Positions 17,537 to 26,783 of a stretch of DNA of 64,000 nt are shown in pieces. A model generated the notes under the pieces. The model did not search any database. It was given only the letters and a program-made list of their open reading frames with translations, and was not told the origin of the DNA. The stretch is taken from NCBI RefSeq assembly GCF_007991635.1, contig NZ_BJYS01000020.1:62001-126000 (forward strand), read 5' to 3'. This stretch comes from Adhaeribacter aerolatus. GTDB taxonomy: Bacteria > Bacteroidota > Bacteroidia > Cytophagales > Hymenobacteraceae. Each line of letters starts with the position of its first letter. Position 1 is the first letter of the stretch. Made by a program: the position numbers and the translations under genes.

Positions 17537-18622
17537 TTACTTAACCGCCGAAAATTTCTGAAACTCAGCGTTTACCTGGTCGTTGGTTAAGTTGCTGCCC
17601 GAATGAATAATTACTTTATGCCGGAAAGTAACCGATTTGCCGGGTGCCAGCTTATAGTTAAGCTCTTCTTTGCCGTTGCTCATGGCTTTCTGGCCTAGCG
17701 GATTAGCGGCGTATAAGCCGTAACCACGGGCGTGCCAGTAAGTAGGGTAACCAACATTCTGCGGATTATCCAGTATTACCAACGAAACGGGCTCTTGCCC
17801 AATAGTACCTACCAGGTTTACCCATTTACCCCGGGTTCCCCAAACATCGTCGCCGGTTTTACCTTCGCTGCTGATGTATTTGCCGGTTACGCCTTCGTTG
17901 TTAAGCTTAGGTACCGCAGTAGCCACACCGCTCGCATCGGTGAAAACTTCGGGCTTGTTAGAGGGGTGTTCCAGTTCGCGGGACAAGCGGATCCCCAGCA
18001 TACCTTCTTTGTTATCTTTAAACAATACCTCTTCTTTTAAAGCGGTTAGTTTAGTAATACGCTCGATGGTGCGGTCATTGCCCTGGCCGTTAAAAATAAA
18101 CCGGGTTTCTTCCAGCAGCAGGTTCGTGCCATCTGGTTTTTGCCAATCGGCGGTTACTACCAGTTCGGCTTTATCGTTGCCGCCGGTCATTTTGGTAACA
18201 GCCCGGTGCTTAATGGTACCGAAATCCTTTTTCTTTTCGGCCGGAATAGCGGTAGAGTTATTCCAGAAATCGAGACCGTTTACGTCGCCGTAGTTAAACC
18301 ACATACCTACGTGGTGCGGATGGTCTACCCGCTCGCCCGGCCGCGGGTCCATGGGCCAGCCCCGGGTTACGAGGGTACCTTTGGCAGTACGCAGCGGGTA
18401 TAAAACCGGCTTCATCAGCTCGTTGGGGTAAATATAAGAGGTAAAAGGTTTGCCGTCTACCGTAATATCTACGCGCTTGGCGGCTTTATTTTCGGTTATA
18501 GCAAAGCGTTGGGTTTTGGCAGGTTTACCTTGCCGCGGCTCTTTTGGTACAAAGCTCATGGCCAGGCAAACTACAGCCAGGGTAAGCATTCCCAGGCTTA
18601 CCCGTTTCATATTTCTCAGCAT
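17537..18622 (-). CDS. DUF6807 (PmoA-like) exported protein
   Basis: This 361-residue protein has a signal peptide ('LGMLTLAVVCLAMSFV'). It shows the DUF6807 pattern: 'YIYPNELMKPVLYPLRTAKG', 'RGWPMDPRPGERVDHPHHVG' with a His-rich cluster, 'MWFNYGDVNGLDFW', 'GMLGIRLSRELEH' and 'HARGYGLYAANPLG'. Database entries often call it 'methane oxygenase PmoA', but it is not related to methane oxidation; its role is unproven. It is the last gene of operon A, 18 bases after the Gfo/Idh gene, which points to a step in the same periplasmic sugar pathway. The conserved His cluster suggests a lyase-, epimerase- or metal-type site. Confidence 0.85.
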   Translation of the reverse strand: MLRNMKRVSLGMLTLAVVCLAMSFVPKEPRQGKPAKTQRFAITENKAAKRVDITVDGKPFTSYIYPNELMKPVLYPLRTAKGTLVTRGWPMDPRPGERVDHPHHVGMWFNYGDVNGLDFWNNSTAIPAEKKKDFGTIKHRAVTKMTGGNDKAELVVTADWQKPDGTNLLLEETRFIFNGQGNDRTIERITKLTALKEEVLFKDNKEGMLGIRLSRELEHPSNKPEVFTDASGVATAVPKLNNEGVTGKYISSEGKTGDDVWGTRGKWVNLVGTIGQEPVSLVILDNPQNVGYPTYWHARGYGLYAANPLGQKAMSNGKEELNYKLAPGKSVTFRHKVIIHSGSNLTNDQVNAEFQKFSAVK

Positions 18623-18640
18623 TCTCTTGATTTCTTCTCC

Positions 18641-19987
18641 TTAGCTAACTACAACATCCTGTTTGGTATCGTCGAAGGTTACCTTCTTACCGGTTTCCAT
18701 GGCGGTGCGGGTCATAATATTTGCAATAGAATGGTTATAACCAGCTTTTACCGAAGCATTAGGCGTTTTGCGGCTCCGCACGCATTCCATCCAGTTACGC
18801 ATGTGCAGCGAAGTCATCGGGTCGCCGCCGGTGTTGGCACCAGTTTCCATTTTAGCCGCGTTTGGCAAGGTAGCAGATTCCAGCAAGTTTGGTTTCATGC
18901 CCATTTCGTCGGCCATTTTTTTGGTTAAACCGCCTTCGGACGAAATTTTATTTGTATCCAGGTTTATCATACCGCCATTGGAGAAATACAGCTCTTTGGT
19001 ACCGCCGGCCGAGTTGTGGAACCGAGACGTGAATATTACCTGAAAACCTTTGGTCATGTCGTTTTGCGGACCGTAATCCATCACGGCAGTTAACGTATCG
19101 GCGTTGGTGCGGCCGTCTTTCCACACGTAAATACCACCGTTGGCGGCTACACTACGCGGATGATCCAGGCCGGTAAACCAGTGTACGGTATCAATCTGGT
19201 GTGCCATCCACTGACCAGGTATACCCGAAGAATAAGGCCAGAATAAACGGAATTCTAAATATTTACGCGGATCCCAGGCTACTTTCGGGCGGTTCATTAA
19301 GTAACGGTCCCAATCGGTATCTTCCTGACGGAGATCTTTTACTTCCGGTACCCGCCAGCGGCCGGGCTGGTTTACGTTCCAGCACATTTCTACCATGGTA
19401 ATATCGCCGAATTTACCCGAGCGGATGTAGTCGTTAGCGGCAATATAGTTAGGGGCACTGCGGCGCTGCGAACCAATCTGTACAATTTTCTTCGTTTCTT
19501 CCACGGCTTTCAGCAGGGCCCGCGCATCTTCCATGGTTTCGGCCATTGGTTTTTCAATATAGGCATCGCGGCCGGCCCGAACGGCTTCCACGCCCATTAA
19601 AGCGTGCTGAAAATCGGCAGTAGAAATAATTACCGCATCAATATCTTTATTGTCGTACAACTCATCGTTGTTCCGGTGCTTTTTAATTTTAACGCCTGCT
19701 TTGGATTTTATATAAGCCTCGGCGGCATCGCGGCGGCGGTTCCAGATGTCCGACACGGCGGCAAATTCAAAATTTAAATCTTTGGCATGGTTCATAAAAG
19801 AAGGCACCAGCGAACTTCTGAAACGATTGGAGAAGCCTACTATACCTACTTGTACCCGATCGTTGGCTCCTAAAATACGGCCATAGCTTTTTGCACTAAA
19901 GCCCATGTTCATGGCGGCTAAGCCTACCGTTCCCATCGCAGCTTTCTTCAAAAATGCGCGACGCGGGTTATTATTATTGTTTTCCAT
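18641..19987 (-). CDS. Tat-exported Gfo/Idh/MocA family oxidoreductase (operon A)
   Basis: This 448-residue protein has a twin-arginine signal (Arg9-Arg10, 'NPRRAFLKKAAMG'). The NAD(P)-binding domain starts 'RVQVGIVGFSNRF', with 'DAVIISTADFQHALMGVEAV' and the signature 'AYIEKPMAETMEDA'. 'IDTVHWFTGLDHP' supplies the conserved His of the catalytic region. Exported members keep a tightly bound cofactor and act in the periplasm. Established work on such clusters links them to oxidation of glycosides at C3 and to the matching reduction. Its neighbours are DUF1080 (53 bases upstream) and DUF6807 (18 bases downstream). The signal region is closely similar to that of the operon B paralogue at 36026. 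Confidence 0.9.
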   Translation of the reverse strand: MENNNNNPRRAFLKKAAMGTVGLAAMNMGFSAKSYGRILGANDRVQVGIVGFSNRFRSSLVPSFMNHAKDLNFEFAAVSDIWNRRRDAAEAYIKSKAGVKIKKHRNNDELYDNKDIDAVIISTADFQHALMGVEAVRAGRDAYIEKPMAETMEDARALLKAVEETKKIVQIGSQRRSAPNYIAANDYIRSGKFGDITMVEMCWNVNQPGRWRVPEVKDLRQEDTDWDRYLMNRPKVAWDPRKYLEFRLFWPYSSGIPGQWMAHQIDTVHWFTGLDHPRSVAANGGIYVWKDGRTNADTLTAVMDYGPQNDMTKGFQVIFTSRFHNSAGGTKELYFSNGGMINLDTNKISSEGGLTKKMADEMGMKPNLLESATLPNAAKMETGANTGGDPMTSLHMRNWMECVRSRKTPNASVKAGYNHSIANIMTRTAMETGKKVTFDDTKQDVVVS

Positions 19988-20040
19988 GTGTACTGTATGA
20001 TTTTAATTTAATTGGTGAATAATTCTGCAGTTAAGTTTAA

Positions 20041-20838
20041 TTAAAGCGTCCGGATTTTAATATTCCGGAAATGCACTTCATCGCTGTGGTCTTGTAATAA
20101 TAATGGCCCCTGGGCGGCTTCGCCAAAGTTTTCGAATTTCTGGTATTTGCTTTCGGCCACCAGTTTCCGGAATTCCGGACCGCCTCTTTCGTATTCCACT
20201 ACTTTGGTACCGTTCAGCCAATGTTCCACGTGTCTGTTTTTAGATATTACCCGTATCTGGTTCCACTCGCCAATAGGTTTGGCTTGCTTGCTTTGGGCTG
20301 GTATCAGGTCATAAAGTGAGCCAATGGTGCGGTTGCCGTTTTTGCCCATTTTAGCATCCGGGTGCCGGTCGTCGTCCAAAATTTGGAATTCCAGCCCGAT
20401 GGCCGAACCGGATCCTTTCCGTTCGGTTACAAAATATTTCAATCCGCTATTGGCACCGGGAGTTAACTTTGCTTCCAGGGTCAGTTCAAAATTATCAAAC
20501 TGGCTGGTTGTAACAATGTCACCGCCCTTCCGCGAGTCGCCGCTATTGGTTTTTAAAATTATTAGTTCGCCGTTTTCTATTTTCCAGCCCCCAGCCGGAA
20601 AAGCATCTTTGCCCACACCGCGCCACCCCGTGGCTGTTTTACCATCAAACAATAATTTCCAGCCGGCGCTTTCTTCCGCCGGTGTAAGCTGGTTCTGGTT
20701 CTCCGAATCGGCGTTTAGCTGCAAAGCCGCGCCTCCACCCAGATGAGTATCCGAAACCTGTTCCGCAGGCCGACAAGCGCCTGCTAAACCAGCTAAAACA
20801 AAGGCATAAATAAACAAGTAGCCTTTAATCAGGTGCAT
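20041..20838 (-). CDS. DUF1080 / 3-keto-disaccharide hydrolase family lipoprotein (operon A)
   Basis: This 265-residue protein has a lipobox ('GLAGAC', Cys22). The concanavalin-like DUF1080 domain (PF06439) covers about 58-264: 'GWKLLFDGKTATGWRG', 'GGDIVTTSQFDNFELTLEAK', 'GANSGLKYFV', 'LEFQILDDDRHPDAK', 'SLYDLIPA', 'GEWNQIRV', 'HVEHWLNGTKVVEYER' and 'FRNIKIRTL'. Family members have been linked to cleavage of 3-keto-glycosides. The lipid anchor puts it in the periplasm or on the outer membrane, next to the exported oxidoreductase that would make the keto sugar. The operon B paralogue is at 37449. Confidence 0.92.
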   Translation of the reverse strand: MHLIKGYLFIYAFVLAGLAGACRPAEQVSDTHLGGGAALQLNADSENQNQLTPAEESAGWKLLFDGKTATGWRGVGKDAFPAGGWKIENGELIILKTNSGDSRKGGDIVTTSQFDNFELTLEAKLTPGANSGLKYFVTERKGSGSAIGLEFQILDDDRHPDAKMGKNGNRTIGSLYDLIPAQSKQAKPIGEWNQIRVISKNRHVEHWLNGTKVVEYERGGPEFRKLVAESKYQKFENFGEAAQGPLLLQDHSDEVHFRNIKIRTL

Positions 20839-20991
20839 GTTATTTTCTTAATTTGGCTAAAAGATATTGTACAATGTTCTATTTAAATTATTTTATATTT
20901 ATAAATTAACAATTTACATATAAATATTTAAATTAGCTACCTCCATCGCCAAATATTATTCAGCAGCAAGCAATCTGCTTCCGCAAATGCA

Positions 20992-21924
20992 TTAAGATTG
21001 AACCTTAAAACCCAGCGTATTAAGATAACTACGGGTTATCTCGGCGCATTGTGCCGGGGTTTTAGCTTTATCCGGCACCGAGTCCAGTTCCACAATTCCC
21101 CAGCCTTTAAACTTCACATCGGCCAGAGCTTTAAACACGCCCGGCAGGTTTACATTCCCCTGACCCAGTTCCACAAAAGTATAAGCCTTTGGATTTGAAT
21201 CGCCGGTTTTGGGCCGCACATCTTTTAAATGCAAGGCATTTAAACGGCTTTGGTATTTTTTTATAGCCGCCACCGGATCGCCGCCACCCTGGTGATAATG
21301 GGCAGTATCGAGTTCCAGTTTTACATTTTGCGGATCGCAACTGCTCAGAATAATATCTACTTCTTCCGGAGTTTCGCCTAACTGGTGCATGTGGTTGTGG
21401 TAATTGGTTATTACGCCCATGTCGCGGCTGCGACGGCCTATTTCGTTTAGCAAGCGGCCGTATTTTTGCAAATCCTCGGTGGTAGGGGCGGCGCCGTCTT
21501 TAGGACGGGAAGAGTTGGTTATCTGAATATTCCGGCCACCCAGAGCTTTTACAAATTTAGCATTATCTAAGTGCGTCTGAATTACTTTTTCGTCGTCGCC
21601 AGTGTTAATATTGGCATTGCCGCTCGAAAACATGGGCAATTCCAGTTTATACTGGGTGAGCACAGCCTTTAATTCGGCGGGTTTGGCACTATATTCTTTT
21701 AAAACATTGGAGCGCAACTGCACACCTTTAAAGCCCAGCGCCGCAATATCTTTAATGGCCTGCACATCATTACCGCCCCAGGTTATGGCCGAATAGCCTA
21801 ATTTTAAACCGGGAACCGAAATGCGCCCCGTTCCACCGGCCTGAAAACCAGTTAACACCGGTAAAGAAAGTGCCGTGAGGCCTAATTGCGCAAGAAACGT
21901 TCTACGCGATATTTCTGTAGACAT
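20992..21924 (-). CDS. Tat-exported sugar phosphate isomerase/epimerase-type TIM barrel (operon A)
   Basis: This 310-residue protein has a twin-arginine signal (Arg7-Arg8, 'EISRRTFLAQLG'). The barrel has a typical metal site: 'GVITNYHNHMHQLGETPEE', 'VKLELDTAHYHQGGGD', 'LNALHLKDVRP' and 'WGIVELDSVP'. It should isomerise or epimerise a keto sugar in the periplasm. It is the first enzyme gene after the SusC/SusD pair. A hairpin lies between SusD and this gene, and 153 bases separate it from DUF1080. Confidence 0.9.
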   Translation of the reverse strand: MSTEISRRTFLAQLGLTALSLPVLTGFQAGGTGRISVPGLKLGYSAITWGGNDVQAIKDIAALGFKGVQLRSNVLKEYSAKPAELKAVLTQYKLELPMFSSGNANINTGDDEKVIQTHLDNAKFVKALGGRNIQITNSSRPKDGAAPTTEDLQKYGRLLNEIGRRSRDMGVITNYHNHMHQLGETPEEVDIILSSCDPQNVKLELDTAHYHQGGGDPVAAIKKYQSRLNALHLKDVRPKTGDSNPKAYTFVELGQGNVNLPGVFKALADVKFKGWGIVELDSVPDKAKTPAQCAEITRSYLNTLGFKVQS

Positions 21925-21962
21925 AGTAAGTTTTTAGTTGATTAAGCGAATAAGATATAAAA

Positions 21963-22002
21963 TATTCCCCAGTGATAAAAATTTGTTTACCACCAGGGAA
22001 TA
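21963..22002 (-). terminator. Hairpin after SusD in operon A (partial terminator or processing site)
   Basis: On the minus strand a 12-pair stem (tattccctggtg with cactggggaata, two G-U pairs, 16-base loop) is followed by TTTTAT. It lies between SusD and the downstream enzymes, so it may reduce rather than stop read-through. Confidence 0.55.
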
Positions 22003-22020
22003 ATTTTTCGAGTTAAACCA

Positions 22021-23646
22021 TTAATAACCTTGGTTTTGCGGGAAAGCTTCTTTCCCACCGGTAGTCCGGTCAATCTGGTCGTTAGGTATCGGACGCAGCG
22101 TATGAAATGGTTGAATATTGGGCCCGCCATCGGGATTATACTTTTTAACCCGCTCTACCAAAGTACCGGTTCTTACCAAATCAAACCAGCGTTCCATTTC
22201 ACCCAATAATTCACGGGCTCTTTCGTCCAGAATAAAGTCCAGGTTTAACTGACCTGCGGTTATTTCCATTTCCTTTTCTTTGCCCGGCAGCGCCGCACGC
22301 CGCCGCAGGGTGTTAATATAAGTAACTGCTTCTTCGGGTTTACCGGATTTAAGTAAAGCTTCGGCCGCAATTAAGTAAGTTTCGGCTAAACGAGCCACCA
22401 TAAAATCACGGGAACCTCTTTCTTCCTGCACCGAAAGCCGCTGTGGGTCTAAAAATTTACTTAAACTAGGAAAATAACGATAATTCCCGGCTGATAAAAC
22501 TTCTGCCCGGTCTATAATCCGGTAGTTCTTTTTGGCTTTAAACTCGGCCGAAATATTGGTAGGCGCTACCCAGATAGCGGTATCGCCAATTTTCATGCCG
22601 GGAGCCAACGTAGCCGGATTATTTGCATAAAATACCTGTTTAAAAGAACCGTTGTACCGGGAATCTTTCGTACGGTCGAACAAATCGAGTGTATACATGG
22701 TAGGCTTAAAACGTTTAAAGGGCCGGCCATTAGCTACATCACGCATGGTTCCTTTATGGCCCGCATCGTACTCCATAATAAAATAAAGATGGCCACTGTT
22801 GCCGTTACCATTCGTTAATAAGCTATTGGTGTACTGTACCGACCAGACTACTTCGGCATGTTCCTGGTTAGACTGATCAAAAACATCAGCAAAATTAGGC
22901 AACAGCCTAAAACCATAACTAGGGTTGTTTATTACACCTTTGGCCAGTTCTGCTGCCCGCTGATAATCATCTGGTTTGGCGGCACCTGCATTACTCGCCC
23001 GGGTTAAAAGCACTTTGGCCAGCATGTGTTCGGCAGCCGGTTTGGTGGCCCGGCCATATTCGGTTTGCTTTGTCGGCAATACTTTAATAGCCTCTTCCAA
23101 ATCCTGAACAATTACGTCGTAAACATCTTTAACCGATGAACGGCTGGCGGTAGTCTGGACTTCGGTGGTTTCGTGTAAGGCCAGGTGTATAGGCCCAAAA
23201 GTTTGAACCAATACAAAGTAGTAATGTGCCCGCAAAAACTTAGCTTCCCCTACCCGAATGGCTTTTCGGGCCTCATCTACTTCAACCGTGGGGGCGCGAT
23301 CGATAACGGTATTTGTAGTGTTAATAGCGCGGTAAAAATCATTCCACAGATCCCGGATATAATCTACCTGGGCATTTAGATTAGGCGTATAATCGTTCAC
23401 AAACTTATAATCACCATCGGCACCTTTGGTATAGGTATCGGTACCAAATACGGTAAGGGTAAAGCCGCGCTGGGTGCCGTACCACGAACGCAATGGCTCG
23501 TACGAGGCCTTTACAGCATCTTCGAAACCAGTTGGTGTTTTAAAATATTCCGGCGTAACCACCGATACAACTTCTTCTTCGAGGGTATCCTTACACGCTT
23601 GGCTGAAAAAGGCCAGGCAGCAGGTAAGTATTAATATCTTCTTCAT
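22021..23646 (-). CDS. RagB/SusD family outer-membrane glycan-binding lipoprotein (operon A)
   Basis: This 541-residue protein has a lipobox ('FSQAC', Cys18) and the SusD helical TPR fold: 'YFKTPTGFEDAVKASYEPLR', 'GEAKFLRAHYYFVLVQTFG', 'MLAKVLLTRAS', 'RLAETYLIAAEALLKSG', 'ILDERARELLGEMERWFDLV', and the C-terminal 'LRPIPNDQIDRT' with 'PQNQGY'. SusD proteins are surface lids that bind the glycan and close the SusC channel. It starts 20 bases after the SusC stop. The substrate cannot be read from the sequence. Confidence 0.95.
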   Translation of the reverse strand: MKKILILTCCLAFFSQACKDTLEEEVVSVVTPEYFKTPTGFEDAVKASYEPLRSWYGTQRGFTLTVFGTDTYTKGADGDYKFVNDYTPNLNAQVDYIRDLWNDFYRAINTTNTVIDRAPTVEVDEARKAIRVGEAKFLRAHYYFVLVQTFGPIHLALHETTEVQTTASRSSVKDVYDVIVQDLEEAIKVLPTKQTEYGRATKPAAEHMLAKVLLTRASNAGAAKPDDYQRAAELAKGVINNPSYGFRLLPNFADVFDQSNQEHAEVVWSVQYTNSLLTNGNGNSGHLYFIMEYDAGHKGTMRDVANGRPFKRFKPTMYTLDLFDRTKDSRYNGSFKQVFYANNPATLAPGMKIGDTAIWVAPTNISAEFKAKKNYRIIDRAEVLSAGNYRYFPSLSKFLDPQRLSVQEERGSRDFMVARLAETYLIAAEALLKSGKPEEAVTYINTLRRRAALPGKEKEMEITAGQLNLDFILDERARELLGEMERWFDLVRTGTLVERVKKYNPDGGPNIQPFHTLRPIPNDQIDRTTGGKEAFPQNQGY

Positions 23647-23666
23647 AAAATTGATGCTTTCTTTAA

Positions 23667-26600
23667 TTAAAATTTTGCGTTAATACCAAACATAATCAGC
23701 CGCGCAGATGGGGTGCCAATCGAGATTAGGTTTGATTGTTCGCGGTCGTTGTTCCGGCCCCGGGCTTGTTCCGGATCCAGGTTTTTGCCGTAATTAGAAA
23801 AAATGAACGGATTCTGTGCACTGGCATAAACCCGCAGCGACGACATTTTTACTTTACTGCTAATGGCAGCCGGAATATTATACCCCAGGCTAATATTTCT
23901 CACTTTGGTAAATGAACCATCGAAATAAGACATGGTGGTATTATACAGCGGGCGCTCCTGGTTTTGATTAGGCCGTGGGAAGGCGTTGGTTGGGTTATTC
24001 GGTGTCCAGTAGTCAACATCCATATTGTTGTACCGGCCAGCCAGGAAGTTTAGATTATTATACAAGTCGCTTTGGATAAGGCTTCCCTGGCGGGTAAAAA
24101 TAAAGAACGAGAAATCTATTCCTTTGTAGCTAAACCTATTGGTAATACCACCCGACCAATCCGGAATATCAGAGCCTAATATTACCCGGTCCAGCGCATT
24201 AATAGCGCCATCGTTGTTCTGGTCTTTTACTTTAATTTCGCCTGGGTTCTGCTTGTATTTCTTGGCTTCATCGGCTTCGCTGGTTTGCCAGATGCCTAGC
24301 TTGTCGTAATCATAATATACGGTTAGGGGCTGGCCTATAAAGTACAGACTACCGACATCGTTGTTTTTACCGTTATAAATTTCTACAATTTGTTCTTTGT
24401 TCGAGTTAAAGTTTAAATCGGTGGTCCATTTAAAGCCATCGCCGCCCATGTCTACGTTAACTGTTGAAATAGCAAATTCGACACCGGTGTTCTTGCTTTT
24501 ACCTACGTTTTGCAAGACACTGCCGTAGCCGCTGGTGAAAGGCAGGTTTCTGGGCATTAGCAAGTCGTAGGTATCTTGCTGGTACACTTCTAAGGATCCT
24601 GAAATACGGTTATCCAGGAATCCATAATCTAACCCTACGTTGGTAGTGGCTGTGGTTTCCCAGCGTAAATTCGGATTAACCAAGGTATTAGGTGAATAAC
24701 CAAAAGCACCTGAATTGCCAAATGCATAGGTAGTGCGGTTTAAAGAACCTTGCGTAGCATAGGCATTAATACCCTGATTACCGGTTAAGCCGTAACTGGC
24801 CCGGAGTTTCAGATTATCAATAAAGGCAATATCTTTTATGAAAGATTCTTCACTCAGGCGCCAGCCAATGGCCGCAGAAGGGAAGAAACCATATTTTTTA
24901 GTATCCCCGAATAAACCTGTTTCACCGGCAAATTTAGAAGATCCATCTATCCGGGTGGTCAGCGTCAATAAATATTTATCTTTAAAGCCATAGTTTATCC
25001 GGCCCATGTAAGAAAGTAGGCCACTTTCGTTCAAATCACTGTCTATGCCTTCAATATTTGGCGCATGTGATAATTTATAAAATAATTGTCTTTCAGAAGT
25101 TAAACCGCTGGCCCGTATACTATAGAATTCCCGCTGTTCCTTTTGGATTGAAAAGAGGCCGGTTATATTAATATCATGCATTTCCTTGAACGTTTTACTA
25201 TAGTTCAGGATGTTTTCCACGGTGTAGGAGAACAAATAATTGTTATCGTTCCGGGCAAAAGGGGTACCACCCGACCGGGCATTGGTCAGGCTGGCCTGAA
25301 ACTGACCACTACGACGGGCAGAATAATCCGGACCAAAATTTAAGCGGTAAGTTAACCCTTGTGCAATCTGGTATTCGGCAAATAAACTGGTAAAAATCCG
25401 GGCCCGGCGGTTTTCATTTACAACCGCATTGGGCACTACCTCTAATAAGGGGTTAGTCTGCGCCCCATCCGTTGTATTCCGGAAAAGAAGCTTACCATCT
25501 TTATCGTACGGCGAGCCCAAAGGATTTTCACGCAACGTAACGCCATAAGGGTTGGGACCAATATTCAGCTTTCCTAAACTACCCAGCATGGTTACCCCAA
25601 ATTTTAAGCGATCGGTTATCTGCTGGTCCAGCGATATACGAATATTGTCGCGGGTAAAGTCCTGCCCAATAGTTACCCCTTTTTCGTAGAAATGATTAAA
25701 AGAAACCGAATAGCGGGTTTTCTCACCACCTCCCGAAATACCTAGCTGGTGGCTTTGCTGGGAACCCGTCCGGGTTATATAATCCTGGTAATTAGTCGAC
25801 CGGCCGGAGGCTATGCCCTCTAATTCAACGGCATCAAAGATGGCTTTATCCGCCGCAACCGGGTCGGCATCATTGTATTTACCAATGGCCCGGCGCGACT
25901 CGCGTTTGTATTCGGCAAACTCGGGCCCGTTCATTACATCGTACTGATTAATTATTTTATTAACTCCGTAATACCCGTCGTAAGTAACACTTACCTTACC
26001 AGGGGTACCCCGTTTGGTGGTAATAATAACTACCCCATTGGCACCCCTGGATCCGTAGATAGCGGTAGAAGAGGCATCTTTCAGCACTTCCATAGATTCA
26101 ATGTCCTGTGGGTTGATATCACTGATATCACCCGAAAGCGGAATGCCGTCTACTACGAAAAGTGGATCATTCCCGGCGTTAAAGGACCGCCGGCCCCGTA
26201 TCCGAACATTTACCCCGCCACCCGGGCTGTTGCCCTGGCTTAAAACTTCAACCCCGGCTGCTCTACCCTGTAAGGCCTGTTGGGCATTGGTAACCGGTAG
26301 TTCAGAGATTTCTTTGGAAGATACCGAGGAAATGGCACCTGTTACCTGACTTTTCTTTTGGGTACCATAACCCACCACTACAACTTCCTGCAGCGCTTTG
26401 GCATCTTCGGACATGGTAATATTAACCGCCCCAGGACCAGAGAAGGTTTTTTCGGTGGTAGTAAAACCAATAAAGGAAAACACCAGCGTACCGCCTTGTT
26501 CGGGTACACTAATTGCATAAGTCCCATCTAATCCGGTGGTAGCGCCAATAGTGGTGCCTTTCAAAAGCACCGTAACGCCCGGCAGTGGCTCGCCTTTGGC

Positions 26601-26783
26601 CGAACTTACTTTACCGGTAATGGGCCAGTTAACGGGTTTGCTGAGATAAAGCTTAGCCGAAGTAAAATTTGCAGTAGTTAAACTGCTGCGGGCAGAAGGG
26701 CTGGCAAAAGCCCCATCGGATAAACAACATGCCAATAGCAAGACACAAACCTTGCCAGGCTTTAAACGGGTAAAGTTTCTCAT
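23667..26783 (-). CDS. SusC/RagA family TonB-dependent outer-membrane transporter (operon A)
   Basis: This 1038-residue protein has a signal peptide ('VLLLACCLSDGAFA'), an N-terminal carboxypeptidase-regulatory-like beta domain (about 54-130, 'ITGKVSSAKGEPLPGVTVLL'), the TonB box region 'ALQEVVVVGYGTQKK', a plug with 'GRRSFNAGNDPLFVVDGIP' and 'EVLKDASSTAIYGSRGANGV', and a long beta barrel ending 'LIMFGINAKF'. It imports oligosaccharides using TonB energy. Its first 145 residues and the 30 bases before its start are nearly identical to those of the operon B SusC, while the rest diverges. It heads operon A. Confidence 0.96.
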   Translation of the reverse strand: MRNFTRLKPGKVCVLLLACCLSDGAFASPSARSSLTTANFTSAKLYLSKPVNWPITGKVSSAKGEPLPGVTVLLKGTTIGATTGLDGTYAISVPEQGGTLVFSFIGFTTTEKTFSGPGAVNITMSEDAKALQEVVVVGYGTQKKSQVTGAISSVSSKEISELPVTNAQQALQGRAAGVEVLSQGNSPGGGVNVRIRGRRSFNAGNDPLFVVDGIPLSGDISDINPQDIESMEVLKDASSTAIYGSRGANGVVIITTKRGTPGKVSVTYDGYYGVNKIINQYDVMNGPEFAEYKRESRRAIGKYNDADPVAADKAIFDAVELEGIASGRSTNYQDYITRTGSQQSHQLGISGGGEKTRYSVSFNHFYEKGVTIGQDFTRDNIRISLDQQITDRLKFGVTMLGSLGKLNIGPNPYGVTLRENPLGSPYDKDGKLLFRNTTDGAQTNPLLEVVPNAVVNENRRARIFTSLFAEYQIAQGLTYRLNFGPDYSARRSGQFQASLTNARSGGTPFARNDNNYLFSYTVENILNYSKTFKEMHDINITGLFSIQKEQREFYSIRASGLTSERQLFYKLSHAPNIEGIDSDLNESGLLSYMGRINYGFKDKYLLTLTTRIDGSSKFAGETGLFGDTKKYGFFPSAAIGWRLSEESFIKDIAFIDNLKLRASYGLTGNQGINAYATQGSLNRTTYAFGNSGAFGYSPNTLVNPNLRWETTATTNVGLDYGFLDNRISGSLEVYQQDTYDLLMPRNLPFTSGYGSVLQNVGKSKNTGVEFAISTVNVDMGGDGFKWTTDLNFNSNKEQIVEIYNGKNNDVGSLYFIGQPLTVYYDYDKLGIWQTSEADEAKKYKQNPGEIKVKDQNNDGAINALDRVILGSDIPDWSGGITNRFSYKGIDFSFFIFTRQGSLIQSDLYNNLNFLAGRYNNMDVDYWTPNNPTNAFPRPNQNQERPLYNTTMSYFDGSFTKVRNISLGYNIPAAISSKVKMSSLRVYASAQNPFIFSNYGKNLDPEQARGRNNDREQSNLISIGTPSARLIMFGINAKF